Assembly: GCF_949628265.1 (NCBI RefSeq)
Contig: NC_088788.1
Coordinates: 34,148,335 to 34,212,334 of the forward strand
Direction of reading: 5' to 3'
Source: Cloeon dipterum
Lineage: Eukaryota > Arthropoda > Insecta > Ephemeroptera > Baetidae
Length of the DNA stretch: 64,000 nucleotides
Shown one piece after another: positions 1 to 11,721 of this stretch. Position 1 is the first letter of the stretch, and every line of letters begins with the position of its first letter. The notes under the pieces are model-generated. The model made no database searches. It saw only the letters and a list, made by a program, of their open reading frames with translations, and had not been told where the DNA came from. The translations under genes and the position numbers were made by a program.

Positions 1-260
1 AAATACTTTTTCAAAGATTAGAAAAAGCTTAAGTGTTGTTTAAATTTCGGAGAAAATCGGCCAAAATTTTTGCACGCTTATCATGCAACGAGCAGCAATT
101 ATTGTCTCCTTATTGAAAACCATGATTTATTTCGTCTGAATGTAAATTTAGCTCATAATTCGCACACTGTTGGATAGATTGTCACGAGAAGAATCGAAAT
201 CAAGCGAAGAATCAGTCGAGATATTTGATAAATTCTAAAATTTAGTCAACCTATTCTAAT
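1..260 (+). repeat. Dispersed repeat family A, copy 1 (5' truncated by the window edge)
   Basis: The stretch contains the ordered landmarks seen in the other copies: a 'tctccttattg' block, 'catgatttattt', 'aattcgcacactgttggatagattg', then 'cacgagaagaatcgaaatcaagcg'. The same order recurs near 8.0, 27.1 and 46.9 kb on this strand, and near 3.5 and 39.7 kb on the other. There is no open frame. It is probably a non-autonomous transposon relic; its termini are not resolved. Confidence 0.65.
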
Positions 261-3200
261 TAATTTCAAATGTTTCCTAAACCCACCCTAAAACACGCGT
301 AGCTAAAAAAATAAATGAACAAAAAGCATGCTATATATAAGAAAGTTAAAGTTTGAAATTTGCCTCACTTATTTATGCTGATCTTCAAAATATGCTAAAC
401 ACATTGTAAAAAATTACAGCCAATTTTCGTTCGGTCAGACGGAGACCACGAGGGCGGAACTGTCTGCGTGCTTTACGAGGTACCTTTGACCCCTTTGTTC
501 GATATGAATTCAAGCGTCTTCCAGTTGTGCAATTAACGAGGCTGCTGCCGCCGAATCAAGAGCTGCAATCTCTGCAGCCGGCGTGATTTGCCACTTTGTG
601 CAAGGAGCATTTGGCCAGCTGATTTATGTTGTTGCTCCCGTCGCACTACATTTGAATTCAATTTCCATGCAATAAATCTCAATTAAAATCGATAATTTTG
701 GCAAATTATGCTAAGCAATTTCGTTTGCATCTCTCGCGCCTTTGATATATTGAGCATCATCCATCATGCCGCCCAATGCTCTCTGTTGGTTTCACATTTT
801 CGCTGCCAAAATTGAGAGTGCATGGTTAAACACTTTTAATAAAATCAAACCAATTTTTGTACGATTTTTTGACTTGTCTAACATATATGGTAAAAAGGCG
901 AAATCCTGAATATAATGGGCTATGACGGACAAACATCTGCTCCCATCGAGATAGGCACTTGGTTCTTTTATGCAAATTCTGCGGATCTCAATGCCAGTAA
1001 TTACGAGGGAAGCATGTGCATGGAATCAAAATTTTTTGTGTGAAAAGAAGATTAACGGCATGACGTCTGTGTGTTTTTAAACTTTTTCTGATTTCACTTC
1101 CGTCAAGAGACGAGTTGAAGACAAGTACAGAAAATTGCCATTTCTTTGAAACACACTGCTGACACAAGTGATAGTCACGAACATCACTACCTTTGTTTCT
1201 GCGTTCAATGCTAAAAGAATGAATATTCAAACAAATTTTTATATCTAATGTATAATTATCCTAGACAGGTCCTACGCAATTCTGCGTGCTGTGGGAAATT
1301 TTCCTTTTCGTTTTCGCTTTTTATCAGCTGCTTGTGCTGATGTGCGTATAAATCTCAAATTCCTGAAAATTACCAACCGAGCAGAAACCGGAATCGGCGT
1401 TTTAATCGCTTTTCGCTGCCGGATGATTAAGAGGCTCCAAAAAACCTACCAGACTACGGTCATTATTTCTCTGCGGAGCCAATGACACCATCTCCTTTAA
1501 GAGTTATGCTAATGACGAGCCACGTGCGTCTGCTCGATACAAGCTCCACGACTTGTTCTTTTCGCAGCAGATCTTACTGATCTTCCCGATAAGGTTTAGG
1601 TGATTCAATAAAATTGAGGCAAATTAGCGGTTCTCTTACCACTGTAATGAACCCCTCTAATCATTATAATTTGCTGTTGCATCGCAATTTATGGCTTCAT
1701 TTAAAAGCAACAAAAGCAACATTACAAGCTAAGAAAGTTGTTCTTTGGTTTGGTGGGTGTTTTTTATCAGGGGCAGGTTTACATGCATATTAAAATTTCG
1801 AGAAATAAAGCTGCACAAAACTTTGTTTCCTCCAATGCTGTTGAGAAGGCATAAATTTTATATTTTGTTAATTATGTGTCAACAACACTTGCATTATATC
1901 TCTTAAATTAAAACATTCAAATTTCGGTTTGAAAAAGAGAGATCAAAATTTATCGGTACATATCTGCTATCTTTTTAATACATATTAAAACCTGTAACCT
2001 GTTTCATTTGCTGCAATACCCCATTCGATTAAAATATATCACGTCACACCAACACTAAAAGACGAGATGACAATCCAGAAAAGGGCCAAGGCTCTTTCCT
2101 TCCGTTAATACTGATCGAGAGTACTTGTCTTTCGCAAACACTTGGCGAATGATACAAAAAGCTTGCATATGTTCCGAGCAAGTTATCAATAATTAAAAAC
2201 ATTTCACAAATGCTTGAAGAAACGTTAATGCACAAAAAGCAGTTAATGCAGTGCCCAACGAGAAAAACATTGCGTAAGTGTTCCGAGTGCGAAAGCTGTT
2301 TGTCTACTTTTGTCTTTGATTACAATGCAATGATGTTTCAAGAATCGCCTTGCCAATCAACGCACAGAGCATGTTTCTTTCACTTTTGTACTACGAGAGA
2401 ACTAAAAGACGCCTATTCAAATTTGTTTGACAGTTGTAGAGCAGGCTAATCATTTGTAACGTTAGCAATATTTTTAAATTTGTATGCATCTTTTGTCATT
2501 ATTTAATTTATTCTGGACTGACGAAAAATGATGCTCTTTTCCGTATTTCTCAACTCTTTTAAGCCAACAAAATTATAATAGATTCCTGTTACTAATTTTT
2601 ATTAGACATTCACGACAGTGTACTGCTCTTGTGCTGCTCACTGCCAGCGGTATTCTGGAACCAGTGGATTGTCTAATTCAGCAAGATGCACGCTTCCAGC
2701 TTGCCGGTAGCGCATCCATTCACATCGATTCTACACAAATATTTTAATTGCTGCAAAGTGAAAAATGTTTAGAGCATATAAATAAAATCATTTCGGTTCA
2801 TGTTGATTGGGTTGGCGGCTTTAATTAAAATATACAAAGAAAGTAGCACTACTCCCAGTATTATTACGTGCGATCTCAAACAGATAATAAAGTTTAATTG
2901 CAACACTTTTCAAAAGTTTATTTTTACTTTCTCCGCGCTGTCACTATATGTTCACGCCTTCCCCGATTCACAAATCGATTTACAATCAAATTTGCGGCCA
3001 ATCGTTTTAATTAGCAATCTCTTTGCCGTGTGCTGACCGCTGGTTAATTATTGCCACTAATCGGGCGGAATCAGATTCGGATCGGATCAGTAAATCAAAA
3101 CACATATAATACTGCTTCGCTATAAGCAGCAGCAGCAACGTTTCGCTCTCGCATTTAATATAACACAACTCAATTCCGATAATGATCCGTGTGCGCCGGC

Positions 3201-3359
3201 GTTTAATTACGTGAAGGTCTCTGCATCAGCTTGCATAATTCCCCAGCTGCACGTTATAAAATGTGCAGCAGGAAGACATTCTCGAGAAGGTTTTTAATTT
3301 GTTTTGAGTAGCATCCTTACCGCCACTTTTCCTGCATTTCTCTAATAGCACACTAAAGA
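261..3359. other. Intergenic DNA without a recognisable gene
   Basis: AT-rich sequence with only short open frames lacking family resemblance or exon-like borders. I see no RNA gene. Confidence 0.6.
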
Positions 3360-3800
3360 AACAACTTTAAAGTAGAACTTAACAGGCCAGCAACTAAGAA
3401 CATTTTGCATTGAGCTATATTGTTTGTGAAATTTAACAACAGTTAAAGTGCAAAATTGAAATCAGGACTGGAAAACAATAAAAAAATTTGTCAAATTTAT
3501 CAAAAAACTAAATGGTTTTACGCTTGATTTCGATCCCTGTCATCGCGATGTACCCAATGGTGTGCGAATTATGAGGAAAAATCCCTAAATTGCGAAATAA
3601 ATCGTGATTTCCAAGAAGAAGAAGAAGAAGAAGGCAGTGCTGGCCGTTTGATTTGCACGCAAACATTGTGCCGATTTTCACAAAAATTTAAGCAGAGACA
3701 CATGAAAATTTTAAGCATTTTCCTCATTTTTAGATATTCATATTATTTCAAGTAAAAAAGGTTAAAAGGATTTTTCACAAATTTTCCTTAAAGCTCAACA
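3360..3800 (-). repeat. Dispersed repeat family A, inverted copy
   Basis: In reverse complement it matches copy 1 and the copies at 8.0, 27.1 and 46.9 kb. The diagnostic block 'cgcttgatttcgatccctgtcatcgcg' lies near 3521, followed by 'caatggtgtgcgaattatgagg' and 'aaataaatcgtgattt'. A (GAA)n tract at about 3616-3634 follows the matching block. Non-coding. Confidence 0.65.
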
Positions 3801-4295
3801 GGAAACAATAAAAAAACACGCCAAAATATAGACGCATTCGTGTATAGACTGGATTCCAGGCAAATTAAGCATTAGAGCAAGTGCGTGGGAAGGAAAGTGC
3901 GAGTCTAAATAAGCAGGCTAATAACGAAAGAAAAGTTTGCGTCAGGCAGTGGCTGTCCGTCGCGCTTCGTGATGTCGTCTCGTGAAGTAAAAGCTGAGAT
4001 GCAAATTCGCGCGCGGACCAAGTTCGGAGTGGCCGCCGGCCTCTCGTTAATACGAAATGCTTGGTCGAAATTTTGTTATTTCATCTTATAAAACGTTATC
4101 ATTGCTTCATTTTATGCGTCATCGATTCGCATCAATGCCGCCGACTGAGACGCGCGGATACCTATGCCGGTTTCTCAATATTTCGCTCTTAATTGGTCAG
4201 AAAGGAGCAAATGCTAGGAGAGCTAAAAAGAATAATAAATGCAGTAGATTTTTAAAAATTACTATTAGTGAAAATTTGAAGACTATGGTTTGATA

Positions 4296-4545
4296 CTGCA
4301 AGAGCCTGGAAAATGCTTGTTGCCAATGCATTAACTCATCCCTTAAGATCAAAATTGACCTAAGTAGCGCTGTAAATTTTTGAAATCCTATTTTATTTTA
4401 CAACAAAGCGTTTCCCTAAAAGTTTTAATACGCTGTTGGACGGATTTCGACGAGAGGAATCGAAATATGCCAAGAAAATGTGGTCAAGCGCTGTAAGTTT
4501 TGGAGAATATTATAATTTTTTACTGTAGCAAGAAGGTCCTTTTTT
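4296..4545 (+). repeat. Dispersed repeat family A, variant subfamily (sister of the copy at 30.1 kb)
   Basis: It shares 'aaaattgacctaagtagc', 'gaaatcctattttattt', 'ttggacggatttcgacgagaggaatcgaaat' and 'aagaaaatgtgg' with the segment at 30120-30395. It shares the central block (near 4440-4475) with the other family A copies. Non-coding. Confidence 0.65.
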
Positions 4546-7500
4546 GATTAGAACAAATTCTGTCCAAATTGCATGCAACAATTCAAATAATTTTCAACTG
4601 TCGCCCTGTATCGTACCACTTTACGTGAAACTTGTTTTTGATTTCGTGACATCCAGGACTTTTTCTCAGCCGAATCCATGGTCAAAAGTGAATGGACATT
4701 CGTGTGATAAATACATCTCACGTGCGTTGTGTGTTAATTTCGCTGGGTCGGATCGGACACAAAAGCTCGCGCCCGCCTTAATTCATCATAATCCGAGAGC
4801 GGTGATTCGCGTGCACCGCATTTCATAATAGTTTAATCAGGTCTGAAGTGAGCAAGGAGCAACACCCACTCTGCGGCCACTTGCACACCGCAGCCAGGAT
4901 AAAATATGTATTTATTTATGCACCGCGGACAGCACCGGCGTAATCTGCCGAGTCTGAATCTGGAAACCCACCTTGTTCACCGTGAGCCGTTCGATTTAGT
5001 TCCTTTCCTTTTCCACTATCGCGACGGAATAATAAATTCGGAGCAATTTGGTCTCGCGCGCTGATCTTTGTCTAGATACACCGACAATGACGGATGAAAT
5101 AATTACAAAACGCACCTTTTCTGCATTATGCAACACGCGCAAGTCGGATCTCGCCCTCGAGAAAATTTGCTCATCGAAATTTTACTCCTGTTCATGCAGA
5201 GCGTTTCGCCCGCCAGGCCCAGCATCTCTCGCACCGTATTCCGCGTCATGATGGCCCGGATGATCGTTGCGCCGGCGGGAAATTTTATGGCTCTAAATTG
5301 TAACACCTCTCGCCTTAACGGTCCCAGGTTTTTCACTCGCGAGTGAGTTGCAAAATCGTGGATTCAGCTAAATATTTACGTCAAATGTTGTACACGATGT
5401 TTTGATGTGTGCAACAGCTATAAAAATGATTGTTGAGTAACTGATTTGTCCAGACAAAGCTATCATTCAAGATCGCGTTCGTTCAATTTGCGGAGATACA
5501 CACAGACGGGAATTGAAATGACGAAAACTTGACCATTAAACCACAGATTTTTTTCTTTCTAAATAATCTAAGAGTTCAAGCAAACTTAACGAAATAACAC
5601 CAGAAATCATAGCCTCTATCATTATACCGCATCGTAAAAATTGTTTGCCTGTATGAACATTCATTTTTGTTGGTTTTACTGCAATTTGGTAAATCTTTTA
5701 GACCTTAGTATCCTATCTTATTACCGTGGTGTAATTTTAAATTTAAGGTGTGTTTTGGATTCCTCTTACCAAGCCCAATCGAACTGACACCAAATTTGAT
5801 GTCCTAGGTCAAGATCAAAGGTGCTAATTTTGTTTTTTAATTAAAATTTTGGAAAGGAGATCGGAATTTCGGAATTTATAAAATGAGCATAACATGCGTG
5901 AACTTTTGTGAAAAAAACTTGATTTTTTAGAATTTTTACGCGTTTTGCAATTATTGCCAACTCTAAATCTCGGGTTCTAAAAACTAGAACCGCAAAAACT
6001 AAACACCATGAAACTCGTATCAACCTTCCCTGACCAGCTGATAGACTAAGGGTACTAACTGCTTATCCTGCACCCTTCAATTTATATTTTAACTCCCTTG
6101 AAAGAGTAAAGACATTTTAAACGCTCGAATTAGTTATTCTTTCGCGTTTAATTGAAATATATTATGTTTTTAAATTGAAAAGAAATATGGTGTGGTGATT
6201 TAGATTGAGTTTTTGGATAATTCTAAATGTAATGAAGCCCTGAGGAATTGTGCTATTGTTTCAAAGTACAAAAGCTAAATTTTTAACACTGTGAATAGGG
6301 TTGTCTGCGCATTCTTCGTTTAATATAACAATCTAATCATCAATTGACACGGGTGTGAAGGTGAAGAGCATGAATAAGAGATCAAATTAAGAAAATATTG
6401 TGGCATGTATCATAAAGAAAGATTTTTAGTGCAGAGGACGTGAGGAAACTCGCATCAACTTTGTGATTTTGTCGTATTTCTCTAGGCTTCATTAAATAAA
6501 AGCCAACTGGCAGCAGTAAATGTAGCTCTACTTCCGTGCATACCTATGCATGCACAAAGGTCATAGGCAAAACACAAACACGCGCACAATCTCCCATTTA
6601 ATTCGGAGCTACGATTGTTATCTGTCCGGTAGCATCTCACGTATGAAGACGTCAAGTAGGTTCAAGTTCAATGCACGCGGCGTGATTTATATGAACATGC
6701 ATTCATTCGTTTGCTAAGGTCGCTTTCACCTATTGCACGGCACGACCCCCGACCTCAGACTAAAGCATTTCTGCGAGATCGGCCACAGGAGCACTTTGCC
6801 CGCCCACATTATTTAGTGCGGCTTGTGGAGTAATGGACACGCTCTCGCGAGATGCAGAAAACCGCATAAAAGCAGCCTGATTGCCGTGATTGCGAGTGCC
6901 GCCGCCGTTGGAAAACAAAATATTTGACTTGGAGCCAATTCGCATTATCTGATCATCAGACACACAAAGGCGGCAAAATGCGGTTTGGTTCTTTTCATGC
7001 CAAGGTCGAGTAATTGTAGGTGGAGAAAAACCAAATGATCTATGTGCTCTACGGTGAGAGGCGTCAGCTAATTATCCGCAGGAAAAGTGGAACTAATTTG
7101 CTTTTTGTGCTCTGCGCGCGTATAATGAATGTGGATTTATTCAGATCAAAAGACATGAGCTTAGATTGTGGAACACTTATACTCATGCCCAGCGCACACC
7201 AGCGAGTTGTTTTCAAGGCAATGATGCCAAAAGTGTTTTCTTCTCTCGTTATTTATATTTTTACGTGGTGCAGTCACACCAAAAAACGAATTGCTCGGCC
7301 TCTCGACAATTTAAACGTGCCGTCCACTTTAATTGAAAGTTCTCTAAAGGGTTTACAGGCGAAATTCTGGGCGGTCTGGAATCCAGTTGTTTTTGTTGAT
7401 GGGCCTTCCAGAATCGCTTGTACAACTGTGGCCGGCCAGGTCGAGCACTACAGGGATGTAAAGAAAGTAAGCGAAATAGTCTTGAAAGGTCAGCATTTGA

Positions 7501-8029
7501 GTTTCTCTTTAAAGAACGTGTTTTAAATATAAACTAAAGGAAATAAAAAAATAATCCATCTTTCCATTCCACCCATCATAAAGTCTTTCATATTTTTTGC
7601 GCGAGTAAATCCCATACATTTTTATTGGCATGTGATTTTGTTACGCGTTTGAAATAGTAGTCCGACTAAACTGGTTCAAATCCATGTTGAGTTGTAACCG
7701 CGTCTGGGCGATGCGGGCACACTGCACTCGTTATTTACAACTCGTTCCATGGAAAGGAAAAATTGGCAGCGTGGTTGTAAGACTGGTGAATTCGCAAATT
7801 CATAAATTCTCTGCCTTTCAAGTGTGTCGAAATTTTATTTCATGGCATAACTCCGTACAGTTTTGCAGCCGCCTGCGTTTAGAGGAGAGAAAAAATGTGT
7901 GGATAATTTTTCACATTTATTAGTTTAATTTCGAGCCAGCCAATAAATTTCTGGAACATTTGGCGAGGGCTTTAATATATAGTGAAAATTGCAGATCTTG
8001 ATTATAGGGATTATAGTAAAGCTTTACAG
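4546..8029. other. Intergenic DNA; one unexplained 168-codon open frame at 7020-7526
   Basis: No gene is recognised. The plus-strand frame 7020-7526 is the longest open stretch in this arm. It begins GTG with the first ATG at 7035, and shows no domain, signal peptide or splice context. It is most likely chance. Confidence 0.5.
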
Positions 8030-8620
8030 AAGAAAATTTGTAATAAATTAATCCTTTTTACCTTTACTTGAAATATTAAAAATCAGGAAAATGCTTAAAA
8101 TTTCCAGGTTAAGTCGTTTTAAATTTAGATTTTGCATGCTATTCATTGTGTGCCGTCTCCTTACTGTAAAATAACGATTTATTTCAAAATGTAGGCAGCT
8201 TTGCCTCAAAATTCGCACAACGTTGGATAGAACGCAATGAGATTGTCTGAGACGGATTTCTCATTGTAGCTTCAAGTGCTGTCATTCTGGATTCCATTGG
8301 AAATGATTGCAGAGGAGCATGGCTGTGCTTGGTGATTTTTGCTTTTTGGCACTTCAAACACGAACGGGCCCAATTTGAGCAGTCTTTCTTTAATCCTGGG
8401 AAACATAATAAGACTGACTGTGAGAGGAATCGAAATCAAGCGAGAAATTTGCAAAAATCTGAAATTTAACTTTTCCTCGGTCCTGATTTTATTATTGCAC
8501 GTTGTATAGATAAACTTTTGCTAAATTTCACAAACAATAAAATCAATGAACTTCTTGCTACAGTCAGCAATGCAAAATGTTCTTAATTGTTAGCATGTTA
8601 AGCTCTACTTTAAGGATTCC
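8030..8620 (+). repeat. Dispersed repeat family A, copy with an internal insertion
   Basis: It follows the family order: 'cctttacttgaaat', 'ctccttactgtaaaataacgatttattt', 'aattcgcacaacgttggataga', 'gagaggaatcgaaatcaagcg', 'ttcctcggtcctgatttt', 'tttcacaaacaataaa', 'gcaatgcaaaatgttcttaa'. About 180 bp of unrelated sequence (roughly 8237-8416) separates two blocks that are contiguous in the other copies, so this copy carries a younger insertion. I see no clear target duplication. Confidence 0.65.
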
Positions 8621-10379
8621 TTTCATTTTGTCATGCTAATAATCTCTCCTTTCGATTTTGTGTCTGCAAATTTGCAGGAAAAAAAACAGTTGTTGACACG
8701 TGCGTGAGCGGAATGTTATGAAAACGCGCGATTTGTCGAGCAAATTTAAAGGGAGAAAGTTCAGTGAATGCGAGAGCTGCTCGAGTTCCTTTTCACGATT
8801 CTGGAGAGACGAACGAGATGCACCCGCGGCGAGCAGGAATCGTTTACATGTACATAAATTAAATGGCTCATTAATTTATCCCTCTCGGATTTTCAGTTTC
8901 GTTTTGCGGAACAAAGACGGTTTGTTACAATTGTGCCACCGACCTTTCACCGCCTGTGCAGACTAGTTTTTGTTTTTTGTCAACTCGGCGGGGACCACGC
9001 CTTTGCCACAGCAACTAGACCTCTAACAATAAAAACAAATCGAGCCGGTTTCGGGCGCCGAGCGGGCCTAGGTCAAGGGCCACAAAAGTGCGGCCTATCA
9101 GGAATCGAATAAGTTGGCCAACGCGCAATTACACCGCTCGCGTCCAGTACTCTAATAAACAGTGCTATTTTACTTACAGCGAGATATTAACCTGGCGGTA
9201 TATACACGCCAAATTTTCGTTTGGATCTGTGTTTTGAAAGTGAACACGCCTAGTCCACTCTCGCGCACCACACACTAAAATTGGCCTATGTAGATTGAAC
9301 AGAAAAAAATAACGCACAATACCCTTCTTATTTAAGGCTAACTGGGCACATTATCTGACGGCGGCATTCGGCGGCAAGTGTGCCAATCATTTCTTTCAAA
9401 TCCAATTGCTTTTGACTTTTGGCGTCGTTAATTATTACACAACGTGATCGTTAGTCTTGTCTTCATCTCTCATTGGCTTTAAGTTTTTCAGACTATGCGT
9501 GCTGATCAAATTTAACGTTGAGAGTTCAACCCATTTTAATTGCCTTCGCTCCACGCAGAAATTTTGCAATAAATAATGTTTTTAATCGCATGAAGTTTAA
9601 AATGCTGGTACTTGTTACCGCAATATATGTTCAAGTGGCAATATTAATACGATTTTAATTGGAATTCTTTTGGACTCCTCGCGTTCATTATGATGAGCTG
9701 CAATCAAAGTCAAAAAGTGAAAAACCTCATTATTGTAGAGTAAATAAATTTTGCATAAAATTAATCCAATTGAATATATATATATATATGGTTTTTGCCA
9801 AAATTTCATGCATAAAATCGATTATTTACTATTTTTTTTTTAAAAAAATATATATTGTCTTACTCCGGTTTCATCAGATAAAATACTTGCCAAAATTTTA
9901 GAACTTTTTATGCCAAAATTATATACATATCTTCTCAGATCTCAAACAGTGTCATTTAAAAATTATGACAATTATTTTAAAAATTAATTAATTATTTTGT
10001 TTTTAATTGCGATAATAATGATTAATAATAACACTAATCTGCCTTAAAAATGAAATAGTGCAATATACTTGAAAAAGGAGCGAGAGAAACGATCTTTTCC
10101 AGACTCACTTAAGAGTTACAGAACGGGGATGCCGCGGACTGTAGGTGATACTCTTTAATTTTTGATCTTGCAAGTTCAGTGCCATCTATACACGATACGT
10201 GAAACTACTTTGCCGTTGAACAAGTCCAGGGTCCAGCTCCAGCTTAGTCACTCAGTCAGCTGTCAAAACGCGCGCATTAAAAGAGGGGCCTGTGTGTTTT
10301 TAATAATCCCATCCCCTGGCCTTTTCTCCACCATCACATCAGTTTTATTTGGTTTTCTTGAGTTGGCAGCAAGAAGAAG
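8621..10379. other. Intergenic DNA upstream of the MGMT gene
   Basis: AT-rich, with a short (TA)n run near 9775. An in-frame TGA at 10359-10361 closes the MGMT frame upstream of its start codon. No other gene is seen. Confidence 0.55.
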
Positions 10380-11622
10380 ATGAAGAAGTGCGCAAATAAG
10401 GTAACCCAAATAGTTGTCACCTCTCCAATTGGCAACATTTTGGTCGAGTTTTGCACCTTCGGTTTGCATTCCGTGAACCAGGACCCAGAAATCAACGATA
10501 GAAATTTCCAACCAGATTCTCGGTACGTGCACGATTGTTTATGATTAGGATGATTATATAGTATGGGCTATTTTTCATTCACAAAAAAGCGAGAGTTGCA
10601 TTTTTTATACTAAATGTTATTATATATGTATTTTTCAATTATTGTGTATATGATATATAATTTAAAACTAATCTTTGAACTGCTACTGATTACATATAAA
10701 AATGCAAATTGTCTTAAAAACGCACAAAAACGTAAAAATAACTTAAGTAGAACGATATTACTTATTTAGAATATGATCATGAATGAGAAAGTTCAAGACT
10801 TGGTCATTATAGACCTCACATTATTTTCATGCTAATTGATTAAACTAACAAGTTAGTGCTAATTTTGTATGGGATGTATGGCCTCCGCAAACACCTGCAC
10901 CCCTATGTATTTGTATTATTTATCGTGATGTACCGTTTTGTTTCATATCTATAGACGGAAAGTAGAAATCTTGGATACTTCTTTCTCCCTAAAAAACAAC
11001 CAAAACGCTCAGAACTGCGTGAATTGGCTGGACACGTACTTCCACAATTCAAAGGCATTAACTGGAGTCAATGAACAACAGCTCTTTTGCACCATTGAAC
11101 AAACAACAGGTGGGCTTTGATTAAATTTACAAACAACCCCGATTTGATTATGATTAATTTTATTGAAAATACAAATGAAACTTTTGTGTCTATTTATATT
11201 GACAATTTTACTTGCTACAGCCGCTTAAAATAATTTTTAAAAAAATATACAATTCAACATTTCAGATGCACCTTTCTATGACAGAGTGTATGTTGCACTT
11301 CTAAAAGTTCCCTTTGGAGAGACTGTTAGTTACAAAGAGCTAGCAACGCTCGCAGGCAATCCAAGTAATATAAAACAACACAAGTCTCTAAGTGTTTAAA
11401 CTAAAAAACGATTGAAAATTCGCAGAAGCAACTAGGGCAGCTGGATCTGCAATGGCAAACAACCCTTTTCAGTTAATGGTACCGTGCCACCGTGTGCTAC
11501 CATCGCCCTCCACCTCAGGAAAACAGAGGGTTGGAAACTACTCAAGCGGCAAGAAAGTGTCAGTGAAAGAGTGGCTTTTGATGCACGAGGGACATGGTTT
11601 AAAGAATGGACACCTTGTTTGA
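10380..11622 (+). CDS. MGMT: Methylated-DNA--protein-cysteine methyltransferase (O6-alkylguanine-DNA alkyltransferase)
   Basis: A suicide DNA-repair enzyme that moves the O6-alkyl group of guanine onto its own cysteine, in the nucleus. Four exons read: 10380-10522, 10955-11109, 11266-11364 and 11426-11622. The joints carry phases 2, 1 and 1 and give 197 residues, close to the 207 of human MGMT. The acceptor site PCHRV has its nucleophile at Cys153. Tyr122, the arginine finger Arg136, Asn145 and Glu187 align with human Tyr114, Arg128, Asn137 and Glu172. Cys4, Cys25, His30 and His78 align with the four zinc ligands of the human N-terminal domain. The start is the first ATG after an in-frame TGA at 10359. 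About five extra residues (Pro/Ser/Thr-rich) follow HRV compared with human. The gene converges on the protease at 11722. An ATTAAA at 11646-11651 is a possible polyadenylation signal. Confidence 0.95.
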
Positions 11623-11721
11623 TGAGATTTGTTAATTATATAACAATTAAAAAATTTCAATGTTTCAATTAACTTGCAAACATATCGCGATATCGCGGCT
11701 GTCCAACAAAAACTACAGCTT
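11623..11721. other. 99-bp gap between convergent genes, with a 12-bp perfect palindrome
   Basis: The stop of MGMT (+) and the stop of the serine protease (-) are separated by 99 bp, so their 3' UTRs must be very short or overlap. The palindrome CGCGATATCGCG occupies 11686-11697, embedded in 'catatcgcgatatcgcgg'. Confidence 0.8.
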
